DNA from: SOIA01 sp050116035
GTDB lineage: Bacteria; Acidobacteriota; Aminicenantia; Aminicenantales; Aminicenantaceae
Assembly: GCA_050116035.1 (NCBI GenBank)
Contig: JASFPJ010000013.1
Location: 1-20,955 of the forward strand
Direction of reading: 5' to 3'
Length of the DNA stretch: 20,955 nucleotides
In this document: piece by piece, positions 1-6,025 of the stretch
Layout: the number at the start of each line of letters is the position of its first letter
How positions within the stretch are numbered: position 1 is the stretch's first letter
The notes under the pieces: model-generated
Seen by the model: only the letters and a program-made list of their open reading frames with translations
What the model was told of the DNA's origin: nothing
Database searches by the model: none
Position numbers and translations under genes: made by a program

Positions 1-803
1 TCTTTCAAGGCGCGAAACTCCCTGTTGAAATCCCTGTGTCTTCCTTTCATCGAGACGATCAGAGCGCCGCTAGGCAGGAACTCGTCTGAAATCTCTATAG
101 ACTGAACAAGAGTGCCTCCTCCGTTTATCCTCAAATCAAGTATGAGCCTCTTCATTCCCTGCTTGACCAATGAGGCCATTTTTTCCTCAAATTCCTTTGT
201 CGTTGTTCCGGAAAAACCACGGATGCGGATGTAGCCAACATCATCCTGGAGGATGAACGCATAAGAAATGCTGTGGAGTGGAATTTCCTCCCTAGTCACA
301 GTCATCTCCAGAGGCTTCTCCAATCCCTCGCGAGCAATCGTGATGTTGACCTTTGTTCCTTTAATACCCCTCAATTTCTGCACGGCTTCGCGGCTCGATA
401 TGTTCTTTGTGCTTTCCCCGTTGATATGAGAAATAACATCTCCAGGGAGAACACCCAGTCTGTATGCCGGTCCACCTTCGATGGGAGAGATGACGACCAG
501 GCGGTCTTCTTGTTTCTGGATCAGGATGCCCAACCCATGATATTTCCCCTCATGCTCTTCTGTCATCCGAGCCAGATAATCGGGATCCAGAAAATAGGAG
601 TGAGGGTCCAGAGTCTGGAGCATCCCCCGAATGGAAGAATAGGTTAACTGATCAAGGTTGACGTCCTTGTAATAATATTCTTCGAGCAGAGATGCGATGG
701 AAGTAATCTTTTTGTAAGAGTATCCCCATATGTCCTCATCTCTAGCTGGAATCAGGACAAGCACAAGGATTAAAGCAACCAGAAAAAGAACCTTTCTTTT
801 CAT
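1..803 (-). CDS. S41-family C-terminal processing peptidase, N-terminal part
   Basis: This is the first 267 residues of a carboxyl-terminal processing protease (CtpA/Prc family); the rest lies beyond position 1. I translated it from the minus strand starting at the ATG at 803. A basic, hydrophobic N-terminus (MKRKVLFLVALILVLVLIPA) looks like a signal peptide or membrane anchor, which places the enzyme in the periplasm. Residues about 30-85 are the helical N-terminal domain with the typical LDPHSYFLDP stretch. Residues about 88-170 form a PDZ domain (HGLGI, GPAYRLGVLPGDVI, INGE). From about 185 the protease core begins (VGYIRIRGFS, then LILDLRINGGG, the family's LRxNPGG-like turn). The catalytic Ser and Lys would follow outside the window, so activity cannot be judged. 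Family members trim or degrade exported proteins from their C-terminus. It is transcribed divergently from tatA. Confidence 0.93.
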   Translation of the reverse strand, partial: MKRKVLFLVALILVLVLIPARDEDIWGYSYKKITSIASLLEEYYYKDVNLDQLTYSSIRGMLQTLDPHSYFLDPDYLARMTEEHEGKYHGLGILIQKQEDRLVVISPIEGGPAYRLGVLPGDVISHINGESTKNISSREAVQKLRGIKGTKVNITIAREGLEKPLEMTVTREEIPLHSISYAFILQDDVGYIRIRGFSGTTTKEFEEKMASLVKQGMKRLILDLRINGGGTLVQSIEISDEFLPSGALIVSMKGRHRDFNREFRALK

Positions 804-822
804 TTCAGTTCCACTGATTTTT

Positions 823-851
823 ATACTACCAAAGCCTCATGCTCTTGTAAA
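823..851 (-). promoter_or_regulatory. Predicted sigma70-type promoter for the S41 peptidase gene
   Basis: Read on the minus strand, TTTACA (851-846) is followed after exactly 17 bases by TAGTAT (828-823). The ATG lies about 20 bases downstream at 803. The -35 matches consensus at 5 of 6 positions and the -10 at 4 of 6. Confidence 0.4.
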
Positions 852-917
852 GTTGATATTGACTTCCAGTATTGGTGCCCGGCTCCATTTTCCTTGACTT
901 CTCTCAGTCATGAGGCT
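833..917. repeat. 9-bp inverted repeat lying in both divergent promoter spacers
   Basis: AGCCTCATG (833-841) and its exact reverse complement CATGAGGCT (909-917) lie 67 bases apart. The left copy falls in the spacer of the predicted minus-strand promoter and the right copy falls largely in the spacer of the predicted tatA promoter. This could be a pair of binding sites for one regulator of both transcripts, or chance. Confidence 0.3.
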
Positions 918-922
918 ATATT
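894..922 (+). promoter_or_regulatory. Predicted sigma70-type promoter for the tatA operon
   Basis: TTGACT (894-899), a 17-base spacer and TATATT (917-922) give a near-consensus promoter (5 of 6 at each box). The ATG of tatA follows at 956, preceded by a purine-rich AAGAGAAGAGA ribosome-binding stretch. No other equally good promoter was seen before the genes downstream, so it may serve the whole tatA-to-deaminase run. Confidence 0.6.
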
Positions 923-955
923 TCCATAAGCATCTGTCATCAAAGAGAAGAGAAA

Positions 956-1201
956 ATGTTCGGTAACATCGGCCTTCCTGAGATAATCATAATCCTTGCT
1001 ATTGCTCTACTCGTGTTTGGTCCAAAAAAGCTGCCAGAAGTCGGGAGGTCCATCGGAAGGGCTCTGAGAGAATTCAGGAGAACTTCGGATGAAATTAAAG
1101 ACAAGATCGAAGAAGAGATCCAGGCCGATGAGTTGAAAGATATAAAAGAAGAGATTGAAAAGGACATCGAAGGCAATGAGGAAGGGAAAAAAGTCTCCTG
1201 A
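956..1201 (+). CDS. tatA: Sec-independent protein translocase TatA/TatE
   Basis: An 81-residue TatA-family protein, the pore-forming or membrane-weakening component of the twin-arginine translocase that exports folded proteins. The N-terminal membrane helix (residues about 6-20, LPEIIIILAIALLV) is followed by the family hinge FGPKKLPE (21-28). Next comes an amphipathic helix (VGRSIGRALREFRR) and then a charged, Glu/Lys-rich tail. Length and layout are normal. The next gene is tatC, whose most likely start lies inside the tatA reading frame, so the two are translationally coupled. No tatB-like gene is present, so this appears to be a minimal TatA-TatC system in which TatA may do both jobs (inference). 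No twin-arginine signal peptide was noticed among the other exported proteins here. Confidence 0.95.
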   Translation: MFGNIGLPEIIIILAIALLVFGPKKLPEVGRSIGRALREFRRTSDEIKDKIEEEIQADELKDIKEEIEKDIEGNEEGKKVS

Positions 1202-1955
1202 CAGTATGACCTTCCTCGAACACCTCGATGACCTCAGAAAAAGGTTATTTTACTCCTTCTTGGCTATTATCATTACAATTTTCCCTGCTTGGTTTTTCCA
1301 TAAACAGATCTTCGATATCCTGGCCTTTCCTGTGAACCAATACCTCCCTGCAGGAGAATCACTCGCCTACACCAAGCTGACGGAACCATTTATGGTTTAC
1401 ATCAAAGTATCCTTCCTGGCAGCGCTTTTTGTCACTTCGCCCTTTTTATTCTTCCAATTCTGGAAGTTCGTCGCTCCAGGCCTCTACCAGAGAGAAAAGA
1501 AATATGTCGTTCCTTTTGTTTTCTTCACAACGATCTTTTTTGCCGCCGGAGGCATCTTCGCTTACTTCATCGTTTTCCCCTTTGCCTGCCGTTTCTTCCT
1601 CGGTATGGGCGCCGATTTTCAGCCAGTTATCAAAATGGATGAATACTTTAGCCTGGCACTCCGAGTAATCCTGGGTATTGCACTGGTTTTCGAGCTTCCC
1701 ACTCTTGTCTTTTTCCTCTCCCGTATGGGCTTGATTACCGCGAAATGGATGGCGAAGAAATTCAAATACGCTTTCCTGGTGGTCTTTATCATCGCGGCCA
1801 TCATCACTCCCACTCCAGACCCGGTCACTCAAAGCATCGTCGCTATCCCGATGCTCGCCCTCTACGGATTAAGCATCTTGATCGCCTTCCTCTCTGAAAA
1901 AAGAAAAAAAGAGAAGGCCAAAGAATCAGAATCCGAGGAAGATTTAGCCGGATAA
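1176..1955 (+). CDS. tatC: Sec-independent protein translocase TatC
   Basis: The six-helix TatC receptor that binds twin-arginine signal peptides in the inner membrane. With the ATG at 1176 the protein has 259 residues. The cytosolic N-terminus carries the signature MTFLEHLDDLRKRL (11-24, Glu15). The first periplasmic loop ends in KFVAPGLYQREKK (97-109), with the conserved Pro101 and Glu107 that match E. coli TatC Glu103. TITPTPDP-like residues (about 190-196) and a Lys/Glu-rich cytosolic tail complete the fold. The start is uncertain. The frame is open from a TTG at 1155. The ATG at 1206 begins exactly at the conserved motif but has its purine run about 18 bases away. The ATG at 1176 has a close GAAGG. 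All three starts overlap or nearly touch tatA. Confidence 0.95.
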   Translation: MRKGKKSPDSMTFLEHLDDLRKRLFYSFLAIIITIFPAWFFHKQIFDILAFPVNQYLPAGESLAYTKLTEPFMVYIKVSFLAALFVTSPFLFFQFWKFVAPGLYQREKKYVVPFVFFTTIFFAAGGIFAYFIVFPFACRFFLGMGADFQPVIKMDEYFSLALRVILGIALVFELPTLVFFLSRMGLITAKWMAKKFKYAFLVVFIIAAIITPTPDPVTQSIVAIPMLALYGLSILIAFLSEKRKKEKAKESESEEDLAG

Positions 1956-1975
1956 ACATAAATTTAACCGACAGA

Positions 1976-3259
1976 ATGAGGAACAAAGAGAAAGTCATTA
2001 TCCGGAAAGCTCCCGATTACGACCCGGAAGTCATACAAAAAATCATTCAGGAGGGGATTGAGGACTTCGGCCTGGCCCCTCAAATCAAGGGAAGAATCAC
2101 GATCAAACCCAACGTGGTCATGGCCCATCCAAAAATCGCACCGTCAGCATTCACGCGTGCCGAGTTTCTCGATGGATTGCTCGGCGCCTTAGAAGAGGAG
2201 AAAACAGAGGAGTTGAGAATTACGATCGCTGAAAAAACAGGCGCCGGTCTGCCCACAGCCAGGATGTTCAAGCGCGCAGGGTATCCCGAACTCAAAAAAA
2301 AACACAGAATAAAACTTGTGCCCATCGAAGAATCAAAAAAGAGAACGGTTCATCTCCAGAAGGGGAAGATTCACACAAAAGTGACCACAGCCCGAGAAAT
2401 CGTGGAGAATGATTTTCTCTTCTACGCGCCTAAACTGAAGAGTAATGTCTTGAGCCAGGGATTATCTGCCGCATTGAAGCTTAATATCGGCCTGCTCTTG
2501 GATAAGGAAAGACTATGGAATCATAATCATGAGCTGGACAAGAAAATCGTCGACCTCCTGGAAGTCGGCTACCCTGACTTTATCGCCACGGATGCCGTAG
2601 AGATCGGCTCCGGAGGAAATCAACTCACACAGCATGGCAGACATCTGGGAATAATCCTGATGGCGACGAATCCTCTGGCCCATGATGTGGTTTGCGCTCA
2701 TATCCTGCATCTCGACCCTCAAAAAATCAATCATTTAATCCTGGCACACGAGAGGGGCTACGGTCCGCTCAGTCTTGACGATATCGAGATTGAAGGGGAC
2801 TTCGCGCTTGAAGAGATCCAGCAAAAAACAAAAAATCTGGACCTCGGGATGATCAGAGTCGATAAGGCCGACTGCAATATCCGGACAATCATCGGTGAGC
2901 CGTACTGCACGGGGGGGTGTCACGGGATCTTCCTTGATTGGCTGTATATGATCAAAGATAGAAAACCCACACTCTGGAAGAATATGCCGGCCTGGACAGT
3001 TGTCATCGGTCAGTATAAAGGTGATGTTTCAGCCAAAAGATTAATGGTGATCGGCACGTGCTCCAGAATCGACGGGAAGGTTCACGCGCGAATGCGAAGA
3101 AAAATCAGAGGCTGTCCCCCCAAACACAAAGACCTCGTCTTCCAGTTTTTGCTCAAAGCCGGAATCATCAATCCTCTTTTCAGATCGGACATAATCATCG
3201 ATGCTTATTTGTGCTTATTTTTATCCTGGCTCAGGAGACTAGTCAAAGGCCGGTTATAA
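1976..3259 (+). CDS. DUF362 domain-containing protein with possible C-terminal Fe-S site
   Basis: A 427-residue protein I place in the DUF362 family from its core. Typical stretches are ITIKPNVVMAHP (41-52), DFLFYAPKLKSNVLSQGLSAALKLNIG (about 146-172, quoted in part: KLKSNVLSQGLSAALKLN), and DFIATDAVEIGSGGN (201-215) followed by NPLAHDVVCA. The biochemical role of this family is largely unknown; many members are fused to ferredoxin-type domains. Here there is no classical ferredoxin, but the last third contains CTGGC (Cys311, Cys315), GTCS (Cys362) and RGCPPKH (Cys380). The last motif resembles the GCPP cluster-ligand motif of NuoB-type subunits, so a four-Cys metal site is plausible (inference). 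The C-terminal 25 residues are hydrophobic and basic and could touch the membrane. The aldehyde dehydrogenase gene starts 4 bases after this stop, suggesting a shared oxidation/reduction task. Confidence 0.8.
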   Translation: MRNKEKVIIRKAPDYDPEVIQKIIQEGIEDFGLAPQIKGRITIKPNVVMAHPKIAPSAFTRAEFLDGLLGALEEEKTEELRITIAEKTGAGLPTARMFKRAGYPELKKKHRIKLVPIEESKKRTVHLQKGKIHTKVTTAREIVENDFLFYAPKLKSNVLSQGLSAALKLNIGLLLDKERLWNHNHELDKKIVDLLEVGYPDFIATDAVEIGSGGNQLTQHGRHLGIILMATNPLAHDVVCAHILHLDPQKINHLILAHERGYGPLSLDDIEIEGDFALEEIQQKTKNLDLGMIRVDKADCNIRTIIGEPYCTGGCHGIFLDWLYMIKDRKPTLWKNMPAWTVVIGQYKGDVSAKRLMVIGTCSRIDGKVHARMRRKIRGCPPKHKDLVFQFLLKAGIINPLFRSDIIIDAYLCLFLSWLRRLVKGRL

Positions 3260-3263
3260 GCTC

Positions 3264-4907
3264 ATGGACGGACGACTCATCATCGAAAACAGAAGGGTGG
3301 AGACGAAAGAAAAAATAGAATCTCTCAACCCGGCGACTCTTGAGCCTGCAGGCGAGGCCTGTCTGGCGTCTTCACAAGAGTGTCTTCACGCCCTCCAAGC
3401 TGCAAAAAAGGCTCTTCCCACCTGGAGAGAAATATCTTTCAGGGAAAAAAGGAAAATCTTCATCGAAGCCAAAAAAATTCTTCTCCAGAGGAAAAATGAA
3501 GCGGCTCGTTTGATCACTGCGGAAAAAGGCACTCCTTTTCCAGAATCCTTATCCGTAGAAGTCCTGGGAGTTCTCGAAGCTCTGGATTACACCGGCCGGA
3601 ACCTGAAAAAAACATTTCAACCCAAGAAGATGAAGCACCATGTCATTCTCTTTTCCCATAAGAAAAGCCACTTCCGCTTCCAGCCTTTGGGCGTGACTCT
3701 CATTATCTCCCCCTGGAACTTTCCGTTCCTCATCCCGTTCTGCGATATCCTGAGTGCAATCGCGTCCGGAAATTCAGTGGTCTTCAAACCTTCCACATCG
3801 ACTCCTTTCACAGGGCTTCTGATTGGTGATATTCTCATCCAAGCGGGTCTCCCCTCGGGAGTTTTGAACATCGTGCCCTGCAAAGTCCCGCAGGCCGAAG
3901 AAATGGTTCTCCACCCGGAAATACAAACAATCATGTTCACCGGAAGTGTTCCCACCGGAAAAAGAATTTCCGAACTCGCCAGCCGCCATTTAACTCATGT
4001 CGTTCTCGAACTTGGAGGAAAGGATCCCATGATCGTCCTCAAGGACGCGGACCTGGAAAGAGCCTCCAGAGGAGCAGTCTGGGCCGCCTTCATGAACACC
4101 GGCCAAAGCTGCGGCTCAGTGGAAAGGCTCTATGTGGCACGGGAAATTGCGGATGATTTTACTGAGAGAGTCGTGCACCATGTGAAAAAATTAAAGACAG
4201 GCAATCCCGCGGAACCTGGAGTCGAAATGGGACCGATGACCATTCTCAGTCAGCTGAAAACTGTCGAAGAACACATAAAGGACGCCGTCGAAAAGGGAGC
4301 TCAAGTGCGGCATGGAGGAGAAAGGATCAAGGAATATCCGGGTTACTTTTTCCAGCCAACGGTTCTTTCAGGAGTCGACCACTCGATGAAGATCATGAAG
4401 GAAGAAACCTTTGGTCCAGTCCTTCCGATCATGGTTTTTTCGGAACCGGAGGAAGCCATCTCCCTCGCCAATGACTCCGATTACGGGCTGACGGCATCCA
4501 TCTGGACAAGGAATAAAAAAATGGCTGCTCGGATGGCCGATAGAATCGAGGCAGGCACCGTAACGGTGAACGACCACATGTATTCCTTTGCCGAGCCGGG
4601 AGCCATATGGGGAGGGATCAAGCAGACCGGAAGGGGGTATTCCCATGGTCCATATGGCCTTCAAGAGCTGGTGAACATTAAATTCATCAGCCATGATTTC
4701 TCCAGAAAAAAAACTCAGACCTGGTGGTATCCCTACAGCGCTCAATGGCCAAAACTCCTGGAAAAATCCCTTATTCTCTTTCACCACCATCGATTTCAAA
4801 AAAAAATCAAGACGCTGCTTTCCCTGCTGCCTCACAGGTCGAGGATTCGTGCGGGCAGTCCTTTTTTCAATTTCATAAAAAATATTCCAAAGATATTCAG
4901 GAAATGA
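3264..4907 (+). CDS. NAD(P)-dependent aldehyde dehydrogenase with C-terminal extension
   Basis: A 547-residue member of the aldehyde dehydrogenase superfamily, which oxidises an aldehyde to an acid with NAD(P)+. All key residues are visible: PWNFP (Asn152, oxyanion hole), FKPS (Lys175, cofactor), FTGSVPTG (225-232, Rossmann loop), LELGG (Glu249, general base), GQSCGS (Cys283, nucleophile) and EETFGP (Glu381, cofactor ribose). The catalytic fold ends near residue 478. It is followed by about 65 residues rich in Trp, aromatic and basic residues (TWWYPYSAQWPKLLEK and on), which ordinary ALDHs lack and which may bind the membrane or a partner. The substrate cannot be read from sequence; a long-chain or lipid aldehyde would fit a membrane-proximal enzyme (inference). 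It lies 4 bases after the DUF362 gene and overlaps the next gene by ATGA. No clear Shine-Dalgarno is present, so coupling is likely. Confidence 0.92.
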   Translation: MDGRLIIENRRVETKEKIESLNPATLEPAGEACLASSQECLHALQAAKKALPTWREISFREKRKIFIEAKKILLQRKNEAARLITAEKGTPFPESLSVEVLGVLEALDYTGRNLKKTFQPKKMKHHVILFSHKKSHFRFQPLGVTLIISPWNFPFLIPFCDILSAIASGNSVVFKPSTSTPFTGLLIGDILIQAGLPSGVLNIVPCKVPQAEEMVLHPEIQTIMFTGSVPTGKRISELASRHLTHVVLELGGKDPMIVLKDADLERASRGAVWAAFMNTGQSCGSVERLYVAREIADDFTERVVHHVKKLKTGNPAEPGVEMGPMTILSQLKTVEEHIKDAVEKGAQVRHGGERIKEYPGYFFQPTVLSGVDHSMKIMKEETFGPVLPIMVFSEPEEAISLANDSDYGLTASIWTRNKKMAARMADRIEAGTVTVNDHMYSFAEPGAIWGGIKQTGRGYSHGPYGLQELVNIKFISHDFSRKKTQTWWYPYSAQWPKLLEKSLILFHHHRFQKKIKTLLSLLPHRSRIRAGSPFFNFIKNIPKIFRK

Positions 4908-5443
4908 AGCCAGAAGCAAGACTTATCGGATTGACAGGGACAAACGGCTCCGGCAAGGGCGAAGTGGCAGCTTATCTCAAAAAGAAGGGATATGACTATT
5001 TCTCCCTTTCCGATGTGATTCGAGACGCGCTCCGCAAAGATGGGAAAGAGGACTCACGGAACAACCTCATTGAAAAGGGAAACGAATTGAGAAAGAAGTA
5101 TGGACCGGACATCCTGGCCAAGATGGTTATGGAAAGAGTGGAAGGCAAGGCTGTCATCGACAGCATCCGCAATCCTTCAGAGGTCGAATACCTGAGAAAA
5201 GAAAAGGAGTTTATTCTTCTGGCAATCGATGCGCCAGTCGAGTTAAGATATGAGAGAGTCAAACAAAGAGGCAGACAGGAATCCGTCTCCACTCTCGAAG
5301 AATTCACAAAAAAAGAAAAGGAAGAAATGACAGACCGTGAAAAAGAACAGCAACTCCACAGTTGCATGAAAATGGCTGATTTTGTCATTATGAATGACGG
5401 AACTCTTGAAGATCTTCACCTTAAGCTGGAGGAAATAGCATGA
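4904..5443 (+). CDS. P-loop kinase-like NTPase, (deoxy)nucleotide / dephospho-CoA kinase fold
   Basis: A 179-residue P-loop protein. The Walker A is GTNGSGKG (12-19), followed by a kinase-like layout: YFSLSDVIRDAL (32-43), VIDSIRNPSEVEYL (84-97), a lid rich in charged residues (RYERVKQRGRQES, 115-127) and DFVIMNDGTLEDL near the C-terminus. It resembles the archaeal UPF0200/AAA_18 proteins and dephospho-CoA kinase-like enzymes. Because the next gene is a dCMP deaminase, overlapping by 4 bp, a (d)NMP kinase supplying dTTP precursors is a reasonable guess, but substrate specificity cannot be seen. The frame is open further upstream to 4724. I chose the ATG at 4904 because the similarity starts there and it overlaps the aldehyde dehydrogenase stop as ATGA; the upstream part is only a shadow of that gene. 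Confidence 0.82.
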   Translation: MKPEARLIGLTGTNGSGKGEVAAYLKKKGYDYFSLSDVIRDALRKDGKEDSRNNLIEKGNELRKKYGPDILAKMVMERVEGKAVIDSIRNPSEVEYLRKEKEFILLAIDAPVELRYERVKQRGRQESVSTLEEFTKKEKEEMTDREKEQQLHSCMKMADFVIMNDGTLEDLHLKLEEIA

Positions 5444-5949
5444 AGCCGAAAAGAGTTTCAAAGAATCAGTATTATTTAGGGATTGCCGAAGAAGTCGCCC
5501 GCCGCAGCACCTGTTTCCGACGCTCTTTAGGGGCGATCATCATCCGCGACGACCAGATTATTTCCACTGGATACGTGGGGGCCCCGCGGAAAACCAAGGA
5601 CAGCCTCGAGCATGGCTCCTGCCTCAGGGACAAACTGAACATTCCTCACGGCCAGCGGTATGAACTCTGCCGGAGCGTCCACGCCGAGCAGAACGCGATC
5701 ATCAATGCGGCCCGTGCCGGAGTCAGCCTTCTGGGTGGAGACATGTACATCTACGGCAACGTAGCCGGCAAATCCCAGCCGATAGATGCTTTCCCCTGCT
5801 TCATCTGCAAGAAGATGATCATCAACGCCGGTCTAAACCGCGTCATCTGCTCTACAGCGGATGGGAAGATGAAAATTTTCCGCGTGAGCGACTGGGTCAA
5901 GGAGTGGATGGAAGGAGATATCATAGACGACAGCCATCAATACGGCTGA
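5440..5949 (+). CDS. dCMP/cytidine deaminase family protein (deoxycytidylate deaminase)
   Basis: A 169-residue zinc deaminase that most probably converts dCMP to dUMP in thymidylate synthesis. The zinc and proton-shuttle motifs are HAEQNAI (His81, Glu83) and PCFICKKMI (Cys120, Cys123). The N-terminal RRSTCFRRSLGAIIIRDD and the STGYVGAPRKTKDS stretch are typical of the dCMP deaminase branch. The extra Cys and His residues between them (Cys61, His70, Cys77) occupy the region where many dCMP deaminases hold a second structural zinc. The start is secure: GGAGG lies a few bases before the ATG, which overlaps the previous stop as ATGA. Translational coupling to the kinase-like gene supports a joint nucleotide role. 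An RNA- or nucleoside-specific deaminase is less likely given the length and motifs. Confidence 0.9.
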   Translation: MKPKRVSKNQYYLGIAEEVARRSTCFRRSLGAIIIRDDQIISTGYVGAPRKTKDSLEHGSCLRDKLNIPHGQRYELCRSVHAEQNAIINAARAGVSLLGGDMYIYGNVAGKSQPIDAFPCFICKKMIINAGLNRVICSTADGKMKIFRVSDWVKEWMEGDIIDDSHQYG

Positions 5950-6025
5950 TATAAGACAAGTCTCTTATGAAATTCATGAATCACCCCGCATACACACCGG
6001 CAATAAAAGGCTTGGAGGCAAAAAA

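Noticed and set aside
273..647. Plus-strand open frame of 124 codons
   Set aside because: It lies fully antisense to the S41 peptidase, whose minus-strand translation gives clear PDZ and protease motifs.
4368..4919. Minus-strand open frame of 183 codons
   Set aside because: It is antisense to the 3' part of the aldehyde dehydrogenase gene, which has all family motifs; it is a shadow without recognisable features.
5950..6025. Short inverted repeat ATAAGA...TCTTAT as a terminator after the deaminase gene
   Set aside because: The stem is only 6 bp, AT-rich and without a following T run, so it is too weak to call.
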